The notes beneath the pieces are model-generated. The model searched no databases. It saw nothing but the letters and a program-made list of their open reading frames with translations, and was not told the origin of the DNA. Source: B1 sp964355075 (GTDB taxonomy: Bacteria > Bacteroidota > Bacteroidia > UKL13-3). From it: DNA of 64,000 nucleotides. Location of the stretch: NCBI GenBank assembly GCA_964355075.1, contig CAYHCF010000001.1, forward strand, positions 157,414 through 221,413, read 5' to 3'. The position numbers and the translations under genes are program-made. Numbering within the stretch: the stretch's first letter is position 1; every line of letters begins with the position of its first letter. Shown in pieces: positions 26,477 to 34,492 of this stretch.

Positions 26477-27325
26477 TTACTTCACTCCAATCAATTCAAC
26501 ATCAAAAATCAGTGTTGCATTTGCGGGGATTTTCCCTCCGCCTGCACCTCTTTCCCCGTATCCGAGCTGACTTGGAATAATCAAACGAAATTTATCACCG
26601 ACTTTCATCAATCCAATTCCTTCTTCCCAACCTCTGATAACCATACCGTTTCCTAAGGAAAAACTAATAGGCTCTCCTCTTTCAACGGAAGAATCGAAAA
26701 TGGTTCCATCCATTAAATATCCGGTGTAATGTACATCCACCGTTTTGCCATTTTCGGCCCGAGGTCCGGTTCCGTCTGAAACTATAATATATTTTAATCC
26801 AGATGCAGTGATAACTGTATCCTTCCCTTTTACATCATAGGGTTTGGCTCTTACTGTTTCCATCGCACCCAATACCTCAATATCAAATATTAAAGTACTG
26901 TTGGGCGGAATAGTCCCCATATCACGATCTCCATATCCAATGGCCGGTGGTATTTCCAAGGTTGCATTATCACCTACTCTCAGGTGCTGGAGGCCTTCAT
27001 CCCATCCCTGAATTACCTGACTGGCACCCACCATAAAACTAAAAGGTTGATTACGGTCCTTGGAACTGTCAAATTTAGTACCATTGGTCAATTTCCCGGT
27101 ATAATGTACCGTAACTTTATCTCCCGCCATTACTTGCTTTCCGGTGCCAATCTGAGTAATCTTATACTTTAACCCACTGGCTGTGGTATATTCCTGGTTC
27201 ACGATAATTTTTTGTTTTTTAGATGAATCTTCTTTTTTTGAATTGGGTTTTAAGGTTGCTTTTTCCTGAGCAACCGCTTGCAAACTCAAAAATATTGTTG
27301 CAAGGAGCAATACTTTTTTTATCAT
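26477..27325 (-). CDS. Exported tandem-domain FKBP peptidyl-prolyl isomerase
   Basis: The 282-residue protein begins with a Sec signal peptide (MIKKVLLLATIFLSLQAVAQ) and carries two complete FKBP domains. One is at about residues 52-153 (GDKVTVHYTGKLTNGTKFDS, SQVIQGWDEGLQHLRVGD, TLIFDIEVLG). The second is at about 170-282 (KTVDVHYTGYLMDGTIFDSS, GMVIRGWEEGIGLMKVGD, LIFDVELIGVK). Both keep the aromatic pocket residues, so both are probably active. It would assist folding of exported proteins in the periplasm. The gene follows an FKBP lipoprotein gene by 2 bp in the same operon. Confidence 0.94.
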   Translation of the reverse strand: MIKKVLLLATIFLSLQAVAQEKATLKPNSKKEDSSKKQKIIVNQEYTTASGLKYKITQIGTGKQVMAGDKVTVHYTGKLTNGTKFDSSKDRNQPFSFMVGASQVIQGWDEGLQHLRVGDNATLEIPPAIGYGDRDMGTIPPNSTLIFDIEVLGAMETVRAKPYDVKGKDTVITASGLKYIIVSDGTGPRAENGKTVDVHYTGYLMDGTIFDSSVERGEPISFSLGNGMVIRGWEEGIGLMKVGDKFRLIIPSQLGYGERGAGGGKIPANATLIFDVELIGVK

Positions 27326-27327
27326 AA

Positions 27328-28158
27328 TTAGTTTACTTTCATGAGTTGAACTTCAAAAACCAAAGTAGTATATGGGCTTATCGGACCACTGCCACGCGAG
27401 CCATAGGCAAGATTCCACGGAATAATGAACTTAAAAGTATCCCCTTCTTTCATTAACTGAAGGCCTTCGTCCCACCCTTGAATTACCTGGCCTAAACCAA
27501 CATTGAAAGTAAAATCGGGCTGCCCGTCTTTTGTTTCATCAAATACTTTTCCATCCAAAAAGGTTCCTCTGTATTTTACAGTAATTTTATCCCCTTTCTT
27601 TACTTGTTTTCCCTTCCCCTCTTTAACAACCTGATATCTTAAACCACTGGTTGTTGATTTCAATTCGCCGGCACCTTTTAGATAAGACTCCAGTGAAATA
27701 GAATCTTTAACCCTGAATTCTATATTTTGATCTTCAATTCTATTTTGCATTTCCTTCTGACTGTATAAATCGTTAATACTTAAATAAAAGGTTATGATTT
27801 CGCCCGGTTTAATGCCCGGAGGTAAAGGTTGTCCAAAACTTTTCAAATATAAAGTATCAGCGATTACTTTACATATAAGGCTATCTCCCTTTTTCAAAAC
27901 GGCAAATACCTCCTTTAAAGTGGGTTCATCTGCCGGAATATAAAATGGCTTGCCCGCTACGTAGGAATCAAACAAAACTGTATCTTTCGATGTAGCCATA
28001 CCTCTCATGTGAAGCAAAAGCATATCCCCCTTAGCTACCTGACGTGCATCAGCATCCGTTTTAATTATCTTGTATTCGATTCCGTTTTCCGTTTTCTGAA
28101 AACGATTACAGGATGCCAATATTAATAAGGCACCCAAAGTTGTTAGCATTTTTCTCAT
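27328..28158 (-). CDS. FKBP-type isomerase lipoprotein (GldI-like)
   Basis: The 276-residue lipoprotein starts MRKMLTTLGALLILASCNRF, with lipobox LASC and Cys17. The N-terminal half (residues ~25-130) is a divergent FKBP-like domain (IEYKIIKTDADARQVAKGDM, VLKKGDSLICKVIADTLYLK) that has lost the usual pocket sequence. The C-terminal half (~168-276) is a canonical FKBP domain with KITVKYRGTFLDGKVFDETK and LGQVIQGWDEGLQLMKEGD. Flavobacterial GldI, a gliding/T9SS-associated isomerase lipoprotein, sits in a comparable setting near a DHH phosphoesterase and ndk, which suggests relatedness. Orthology is inference, so no symbol is given. Confidence 0.85.
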   Translation of the reverse strand: MRKMLTTLGALLILASCNRFQKTENGIEYKIIKTDADARQVAKGDMLLLHMRGMATSKDTVLFDSYVAGKPFYIPADEPTLKEVFAVLKKGDSLICKVIADTLYLKSFGQPLPPGIKPGEIITFYLSINDLYSQKEMQNRIEDQNIEFRVKDSISLESYLKGAGELKSTTSGLRYQVVKEGKGKQVKKGDKITVKYRGTFLDGKVFDETKDGQPDFTFNVGLGQVIQGWDEGLQLMKEGDTFKFIIPWNLAYGSRGSGPISPYTTLVFEVQLMKVN

Positions 28159-28171
28159 TTCTGTTTTTTGT

Positions 28172-29185
28172 TTAGTATTTCAAAATAGGTTCATAATTTC
28201 GTATAGCATCTTTAAATTTTTCCTCAACTATTTCAATCGGCTCTTTACTTTCACCACCGGCAGCATTAAAGTGACCTCCTCCATTGAAATATTTTCTGGC
28301 CAATTCGTTCGCTGGAAAATTTCCTTTTGATCGGAAACTCATTTTTCTTGCAACTGTTCTATCAATAATAAGGACCGATAATTTAATCCCTTCAATTGTT
28401 AATCCATAATTTACAAGCCCTTCGCTATCTCCCGTGAGAATCCTGTATTTTTTTAACTCATCAGCAGTTACCACTATCAGAGCAGTATGATAGTTTTTCA
28501 GGATTTGTAATTTCTCAGAAAGACAAAAACCGATAAACCGTGTTCTGCTTTCGGAATAATTATCATAAATAGCTTCAAAAATAAGATTCGATTTTGCTCC
28601 CTTCTCCAACAACATTCCGGCTACTCTATGTGTAGTGGCACTTGTTGAACTGTGCTTAAAGGAGGCCGTATCCGTCATGATTCCGGCATACAGGCATGAC
28701 GCTATGTCCTCATCAATCAAATCAACTTTGCCCAATAATTCGATAAACCAGAATATTAACTCGCAGGTACTGCTTGCCTTCGTGGTCCATAATCTAAAAT
28801 CGTCAAAGCCCTCAGGTTCAAGGTGGTGGTCAATTAACACCTTTTTTGCAGAAGCTCTTTGAACCAGTTCCCCTAATTTGTTGATTCGCTTGATGTCATT
28901 AAAGTCGAGACAAAATATCAAATCTGCATTATTTACCAGTTCTGTACTCTCAATCTCATATTCTTCAAAGTTTCTAACCGAATTTTCACCCGGCATCCAC
29001 TTTAAAAAATTGCCATAGTCGGTAGGTGTGATGACATCGGGCGACAATCCTAGCTTTTTCAAAAAAAGGTACAAACCCAATGAAGACCCTAATGCATCGG
29101 CATCGGGTTTATCATGGGTAGTAATGACCACTTTAGGTTTAATACTTGCCTCCAGAAGTGGCTTTATTTGAGATATATTGTTCAA
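28172..29185 (-). CDS. DHH/DHHA1 phosphoesterase (NrnA-like nanoRNase/pAp phosphatase)
   Basis: The 337-residue cytoplasmic protein has the DHH-family motifs: THDKPDADALGSSLGLYLFL (residues 24-43), ADLIFCLDFND, and the DHH itself in KKVLIDHHLEPEGFDDF. IMTDTASFKHSSTSATTHRV follows, and the C-terminal DHHA1 motif is GGGHFNAAGGESKEPIE. NrnA-type members degrade 2-5-nt RNAs and dephosphorylate pAp; related members hydrolyse cyclic dinucleotides, which cannot be excluded. It is the first gene of a three-gene minus-strand set with the two FKBP genes, 13 bp upstream of the lipoprotein, and divergent from ndk. Confidence 0.87.
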   Translation of the reverse strand: MNNISQIKPLLEASIKPKVVITTHDKPDADALGSSLGLYLFLKKLGLSPDVITPTDYGNFLKWMPGENSVRNFEEYEIESTELVNNADLIFCLDFNDIKRINKLGELVQRASAKKVLIDHHLEPEGFDDFRLWTTKASSTCELIFWFIELLGKVDLIDEDIASCLYAGIMTDTASFKHSSTSATTHRVAGMLLEKGAKSNLIFEAIYDNYSESRTRFIGFCLSEKLQILKNYHTALIVVTADELKKYRILTGDSEGLVNYGLTIEGIKLSVLIIDRTVARKMSFRSKGNFPANELARKYFNGGGHFNAAGGESKEPIEIVEEKFKDAIRNYEPILKY

Positions 29186-29377
29186 ATCGGCTGCAAATAT
29201 CTAATAATGAATTATTTTAACGCTATCCTTTTAAAAAAAGTTTTCATTTTTTTTATAATTTGTTTAAAACACCATAATGATTCAAACAGAATCCATAGAA
29301 TCAAGCTTTCTGGAATCAGGTTTTGCGTTGTTCTACCCTAATTTCATTTTCGTACAAAATAAATTCACATAAGAGAT

Positions 29378-29385
29378 TAACTTTG
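29378..29385 (+). promoter_or_regulatory. Candidate -7 box of ndk
   Basis: TAACTTTG followed by C is an exact TAnnTTTG(C) box 19 bp before the ATG. No TTG -33 element is at canonical spacing. The rest of the 219-bp divergent gap is AT-rich with no other feature seen. Confidence 0.5.
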
Positions 29386-29404
29386 CATCCCGATTTAAAA
29401 AAAT

Positions 29405-29821
29405 ATGAGTAATATAACTTTCACCATGATTAAGCCAGATGCTGTTGCAAATGGCTACACCGGAAAAATCATTGATCAGATCATTCAGGCTGGATTTAAT
29501 ATTCAGGCTATGAAGTACATTCGTTTGAATAAGGAAACCGCAGGATCCTTTTATGCCGTTCACCGCGATCGTCCGTTTTTCAATGATTTGATTGAATTCA
29601 TGACGAGCGGAACCATTGTTGCACTTGTTTTGGTTAAGGAAAATGCGGTAAGCGATTTCAGAAAATTAATTGGTTCAACCGACCCTCAAAAAGCCGATGC
29701 GGGCACTATTCGCAATTTATTCGCCAAATCTATAGAAGCCAATGCTATTCACGGAAGTGATAGTGATGAGAATGCAAACCAGGAAGCCAGCTTCTTTTTC
29801 TCAGCCTTTGAAAGATTCTAA
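29405..29821 (+). CDS. ndk: Nucleoside-diphosphate kinase
   Basis: Ndk equilibrates NDP and NTP pools through a phosphohistidine. The 138-residue protein starts MSNITFTMIKPDAVANGYTG, and its phosphorylated His116 is in the signature EANAIHGSDSDENANQEASF. RDRPFFNDLIEFMTSG is the usual substrate-site segment. The length is typical of bacterial enzymes. It diverges from the NrnA-like gene and converges on the OmpA-like gene, with a strong hairpin between them. Confidence 0.97.
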   Translation: MSNITFTMIKPDAVANGYTGKIIDQIIQAGFNIQAMKYIRLNKETAGSFYAVHRDRPFFNDLIEFMTSGTIVALVLVKENAVSDFRKLIGSTDPQKADAGTIRNLFAKSIEANAIHGSDSDENANQEASFFFSAFERF

Positions 29822-29847
29822 ACGGATTTTCGGTTCAAACCCGTAAC

Positions 29848-29884
29848 AAAAAAGCCGGCTTGTTTTTAGCAAGCCGGCTTTTTA
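29848..29884. terminator. Bidirectional terminator between ndk and the OmpA-like gene
   Basis: AAAAAAGCCGGCTTG (29848-29862) and CAAGCCGGCTTTTT (29870-29883) form a GC-rich stem with a 7-nt loop and T tracts on both strands. It serves the convergent genes. Confidence 0.88.
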
Positions 29885-29896
29885 TCGATACGGATT

Positions 29897-32275
29897 TTAT
29901 TTCACAATTTTAAATTCTACCCTTCTGTTTCTCTGACGTCCTTCTGCTGTATTATTTTCAGCGACCGGTTTCTTTGAACCAAAACCTTCAGCCTTCAACC
30001 TGCTGGCATCAACGCCTTTAGATGTCAAAAATGTTTTGACAGCTAAAGCACGACTTCTACTCAGTTTTAAATTTGATGCTTCTTTACCAACATTATCGGT
30101 GTGGCCGGCAATTTCGAGTTTGTAAGCCGGTTTCGCACTTAATAATTCAGCCAGGCTAACTAAGCTTTCCAGAGATTTTGCGCTGATTTTTGCTGTTCCC
30201 GTTTCAAATTCCAGGTTACTGAAAGCTTCATTTAATACTTTCTTTTCTTCAACAGATAATACCACCAATGAAGGATCTAAAGCAGGGCAACCTCCATTTT
30301 CAATGGTACCGGCCTCAGTAGGACAATTATCATATTTATCCGCAATTCCGTCGTTATCTGTATCCGGACAACCAATTGTTGCGGCCGGCCCAGGTTCTTT
30401 CGCGCAACTGTCATTTTTGTCGATGATTCCATCCCCATCTGTATCCGGACAACCTTTTAGCTGAACCGGGCCTGCAACTTTCGGACAATCATCATATTTA
30501 TCCGCAACTGAATCTTTATCAAAATCAGGACAACCTTTGGTAATTTTTGAACCAAAAACTAAAGGACATTCATCAAACTTATTCAATATTCCATCGCCAT
30601 CGTCATCCGGGCATCCTTTGCGATCAACTGAACCTGAATCTTTTGGACACTCATCGTATTTATCGGCAACACCATCATTGTCCTGATCGGGGCAACCTAA
30701 TAATTTGGCACTACCTTTTTCATTTATACAGGAATCAGCTATGTCTTTTACTCCATCTCCATCCATATCCGGGCAACCTTTGGCAGCTACTGTTCCTTTA
30801 ACACTTACACATTCATCTTCACGATCAGGGACACCGTCACCGTCCGTATCAGGGCAACCGGAAAATCTTGCAAGCCCGGGAATTTTCTTACATTTATCCT
30901 TTCTGTTTGTTACCCCATCATTATCACTGTCAAACCTACCCCCAATATTGATGTTTAAGCCTATACGGGCATTTGAAAAGTGTGTTTTATCCCAATTGAG
31001 CGCTCCAATGGCATTATCGCCCATGGCATAAAAAACCATCGGCCCTAAATGCATGGCCAAACCCGCTCCAAAGTTGGTATATTCCTTATTATAAAAATTA
31101 TAATTCACCCTCAGATCAAGAAAACGCCAAATTCTTTGAGAAAAAGAGATGCTTGCTCCTGGTCTGAATTTCCCCCTCCACATTTCACCAAAGAAAACAC
31201 CGCCTAACGCACCACTATTGTATAAATTATATTGGAACCCTATATAAACTTTGGGCGATAAAGTAGATTTATACGTAATATTACTTTCAGTAGGTTTAAA
31301 AATAGTCTCGAGGGAATCGGATAATTTATTAAAAGCACTTTCAAACGAATCGGCATTATCAGTAATTACGCCTTCAAAACTAAAGCTTGCATTTTTTTTA
31401 TAACTTTTCGTGTTTTCAAGCCAGTTAATATATCCCAAATCAAGTACACTAGCCGAAACGCTGAATTTTTTATTTATTCTGTAATTCATTCCTAAATCAA
31501 CCGAGAACCCCGACCCGATGGGCTTTTTGTAATATTGGTTACCAATATCTCCAACTGTGGTTCCTGTTGGAGGTGTCATCATATCGCCCAATCGATCAAA
31601 GCCGGCACCCCTTATTTCATAATCGGCTCTTGCATTCATCTTTAAAGTATTATTGGCACCGCTGTCGGTTTGAATGGATATTTCCGATTTAAGAACTTCG
31701 GCATCCAATAAACCAATTAAATACTTAGCTCTGAATCCTAAGGTCAAATTCTCATTAATATCTCTTGAATAACCGAAATGTACAGCCGTAACTTCTCTGG
31801 CAAACAAATCAACTTTGCCGACATTGATTTTTTTTCCAAAAAGCTGACCGGCATTTCCATAGTAAGCCAAAGCCAGTAAATCTTTTGGAATCCCGTATTC
31901 GGTGGTAATGGTTGTTTGCACTCCGAAAGAAACATAATTTTTGCCTAATTTTAGCCCAATAAACATAGGCGTAATCTGGTTGTGAAGAGAAATATTGTCT
32001 AAATTGTATTTGTCATTATCCAGAATTTTCTTTATCGTTTGATCGCCGGTTTCACTCTTATTAAAGATATCATTTGCTGTTATTCCGGGTATATAGGTAT
32101 TGTTATAAAAATCAATTATCCCTATGGTAAATTGCTGGCGAGAGGGCTGGGCAGGATTTAACAAACCTGTTTGGGCAACACTTCTAAAATTATAAAAAGT
32201 TAGATTAGGTTGTGCAACAGTTAAACCAATTCCAAATAGACTTGAAATTGCAAATACAACAAATTTTTTAAACAT
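29897..32275 (-). CDS. OmpA-family outer membrane protein with DUF5723-like barrel and eight thrombospondin-3 repeats
   Basis: The 792-residue protein has a signal peptide (MFKKFVVFAISSLFGIGLTV ending ...AQ). A ~420-residue beta-rich region beginning NLTFYNFRSVAQTGLLNPA is typical of DUF5723-like barrels of Bacteroidota. About eight calcium-binding thrombospondin type 3 units follow at ~450-660 (DTDGDGVPDREDEC, DQDNDGVADKYDEC and so on). The C-terminal OmpA domain (~680-792) has the peptidoglycan-binding AGHTDNVGKEASNLKLSRSR and AEGRQRNRRVEFKI. The fold predicts an outer-membrane protein that grips the cell wall and spans the periplasm through a calcium-rich stalk. It shares a transcript with the lipoprotein gene upstream (28 bp), suggesting a joint envelope role. 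Ligand or substrate unknown. Confidence 0.9.
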   Translation of the reverse strand: MFKKFVVFAISSLFGIGLTVAQPNLTFYNFRSVAQTGLLNPAQPSRQQFTIGIIDFYNNTYIPGITANDIFNKSETGDQTIKKILDNDKYNLDNISLHNQITPMFIGLKLGKNYVSFGVQTTITTEYGIPKDLLALAYYGNAGQLFGKKINVGKVDLFAREVTAVHFGYSRDINENLTLGFRAKYLIGLLDAEVLKSEISIQTDSGANNTLKMNARADYEIRGAGFDRLGDMMTPPTGTTVGDIGNQYYKKPIGSGFSVDLGMNYRINKKFSVSASVLDLGYINWLENTKSYKKNASFSFEGVITDNADSFESAFNKLSDSLETIFKPTESNITYKSTLSPKVYIGFQYNLYNSGALGGVFFGEMWRGKFRPGASISFSQRIWRFLDLRVNYNFYNKEYTNFGAGLAMHLGPMVFYAMGDNAIGALNWDKTHFSNARIGLNINIGGRFDSDNDGVTNRKDKCKKIPGLARFSGCPDTDGDGVPDREDECVSVKGTVAAKGCPDMDGDGVKDIADSCINEKGSAKLLGCPDQDNDGVADKYDECPKDSGSVDRKGCPDDDGDGILNKFDECPLVFGSKITKGCPDFDKDSVADKYDDCPKVAGPVQLKGCPDTDGDGIIDKNDSCAKEPGPAATIGCPDTDNDGIADKYDNCPTEAGTIENGGCPALDPSLVVLSVEEKKVLNEAFSNLEFETGTAKISAKSLESLVSLAELLSAKPAYKLEIAGHTDNVGKEASNLKLSRSRALAVKTFLTSKGVDASRLKAEGFGSKKPVAENNTAEGRQRNRRVEFKIVK

Positions 32276-32303
32276 AATGAGTAGTTTTAAATTATATAAA
32301 TAA

Positions 32304-34424
32304 TTACTTGCCTCCTAAAGCATATTTACCTTTTATTTTAACCGTAAGTCCTATTCTTATCTTATAAGTAGAATAAATTTTGACCGGCTGAGACCCGTTG
32401 GCATAAGTGCTAATTTTAACCTTCACGATCATTTTGCTCAGGTTTTTATCTTTCATATTTTGAAGCATGGCATTGGTAAGTTTTAAACTCCCCAGACTTA
32501 AGCTGGGTGTTACCGTTTTTCCGGTAGCATCGGGTATGGCAGAGACCAGCAACGTCTCAATACCGGTAGAATCGGAAATCACACCATTTTTATCCGCAAA
32601 ATATAAATAGAGCTTGCCACCAAAAGGTATCCCATTTTCAATTTTAGTAATCAGTTCTAAATAATCAACATTTTTAATATCACCCATACTAAAGTCTCCC
32701 AATGTTCCATCCTCATTAACTTTAAAGAATGGATTATTAGCAGTATCTTTTGGTTGAATAACAAAATCACTTGTTTTCAAGCTCAATGGCATGGCTATCT
32801 CATAGCCAACAACAATGCTTCCGTTTTTTGTAATAAAATCATTATAGCCTGTAAAACCGGCAGGATTTAAGGTTGCCTTTCCACCAAAAACAACCGTTTT
32901 AGGCGGCAAATTTAATAAGGTAACCAGAGATGAATTGCTCTTATCAAACGTTTGTGTATTTTTAATTACCTGCCCTTTTTGTGCCTGTGTTGGAAATGGA
33001 ATCGTAAATGGCGCCGCATTTAATGATTGGGTGCCCGAAGATGCAGATTTTCCTTCAACATCCAGTTTTATCTGAATTGGAACCCCGATTGAATTTGAAG
33101 ACATGATTTTTATTTTAGGATCATCTAATGGAAATCCCGAACTAAACTGATCCAAAAACCCAACATCAATGTTTGAAGTATCAATATTTATTACCTGGTT
33201 TCCTAAATATCCATTCAGCTCCTTAAAAGTTAAGGTTTCAAAAGCAAAACTGGCATTAATATTATTCGATGAATCAAATGCCTTAATCTGGTTTGAAGAA
33301 ACAACGGCAGGTTCAACCAATACTTTTATTTTATTATAGGGTTGGGTAAGATCCTGAGTAAGATCAAATATTACATCAGAAACATCTATTGTCCCCGTTT
33401 TTGTTTCGTTATTTACAGATAAAACAATTGGAGCAAAAGGCAAACTATTTTTAGTGGCTCCGGGAATTGATATTTTAATATCCAGACGCTCATCTATTGT
33501 TGATTTGATGGAATAATTAATTAGGCCACTTTCAAAAGCTACATTTCTGATTTTTACAGTTGAATCATCTGTTTTAAAATCAACGTTAAGTGACTGCGGA
33601 TTGATAGTCATATCAGGGAAAACGGCATTACCTGCATAAGCCTTTAATTTGTTCGTGGTAACATCAATTTGGAAATAGTCATTCAGGTTAACAACTACCG
33701 GGCTACTACTTGCATAGGTCCTGAATAGTGGTAATGAATAACCCAGGGAGCTTGAAAGTGTTACTCCGGTTAAGTTAAGTGAATCCCTTTTTGTACCGCC
33801 ATTGGGGGGAACATTGGAAAATACCAATTGGCCGATTAAACTTTGAAAAGGGGAAGTATTGTAAAGGTTTATCCTGATAATATCCATGGAAACCGGTAAA
33901 CGATTCGTGAACTGAAGCACTAAATAACCACTTGCCATACTTACATCAGAAAATTGAGCATTACTTAATACAAGATCGGTAACCGAAGCATTTTGGTCAT
34001 TTATTGAAGGAAATATGGTACTGGTTCCGGCAGCACTATTTATTGCCGTTTGAGTTGCTGAAGAAAACCCGGACATCATATCATTCAGGCTCTTTGTTTG
34101 CGTAATGGTTATATCGGTAACATCAATTAAGCCCAAACTATTATTTATCTGAATCGGTGCGATGTCAGGAATTTTCACAAAACTATCAACTGGAAAAGAG
34201 GCTACTGTATCATTACTTAAAACGAAACGAATAAATCCATCTCCATCATACACAATATTTGAATCTTCCTTTATCAGGTCACTCATCGTTAAATTAATGA
34301 TGCCAATGGGAAAACCCAATTCAGGTTGCAGGTTAAAGGTCTTGAATTTATCAAAATCCAGATCCTTCTTGCAGGAATTGGATAATAATAATATTAGGGT
34401 TAAAATTGGAATTACACGTTTCAT
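32304..34424 (-). CDS. Large beta-rich lipoprotein, partner of the OmpA-like gene
   Basis: The 706-residue protein begins MKRVIPILTLILLLSNSCKK, a lipoprotein signal with lipobox SNSC. Asp follows at +4, not at +2. The mature region is strand-rich, with repeated LxVxF-type segments (VIFDLTQDLTQPYNKIKVLV, NSIGVPIQIKLDVEGKSASS, IENGIPFGGKLYLYFADKNG). I do not recognise a catalytic domain. It is encoded 28 bp upstream of the OmpA/TSP3 gene on the same strand, an arrangement I have seen described for Bacteroidota envelope pairs, but the relationship is inference. Likely anchored at the outer membrane. Function unknown. Confidence 0.8.
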   Translation of the reverse strand: MKRVIPILTLILLLSNSCKKDLDFDKFKTFNLQPELGFPIGIINLTMSDLIKEDSNIVYDGDGFIRFVLSNDTVASFPVDSFVKIPDIAPIQINNSLGLIDVTDITITQTKSLNDMMSGFSSATQTAINSAAGTSTIFPSINDQNASVTDLVLSNAQFSDVSMASGYLVLQFTNRLPVSMDIIRINLYNTSPFQSLIGQLVFSNVPPNGGTKRDSLNLTGVTLSSSLGYSLPLFRTYASSSPVVVNLNDYFQIDVTTNKLKAYAGNAVFPDMTINPQSLNVDFKTDDSTVKIRNVAFESGLINYSIKSTIDERLDIKISIPGATKNSLPFAPIVLSVNNETKTGTIDVSDVIFDLTQDLTQPYNKIKVLVEPAVVSSNQIKAFDSSNNINASFAFETLTFKELNGYLGNQVINIDTSNIDVGFLDQFSSGFPLDDPKIKIMSSNSIGVPIQIKLDVEGKSASSGTQSLNAAPFTIPFPTQAQKGQVIKNTQTFDKSNSSLVTLLNLPPKTVVFGGKATLNPAGFTGYNDFITKNGSIVVGYEIAMPLSLKTSDFVIQPKDTANNPFFKVNEDGTLGDFSMGDIKNVDYLELITKIENGIPFGGKLYLYFADKNGVISDSTGIETLLVSAIPDATGKTVTPSLSLGSLKLTNAMLQNMKDKNLSKMIVKVKISTYANGSQPVKIYSTYKIRIGLTVKIKGKYALGGK

Positions 34425-34492
34425 ATCAGAATTAGATTTTTAAGTATTAATACAAATGAATTTTATCACAAAAGGAATATTTATAATGAGAC

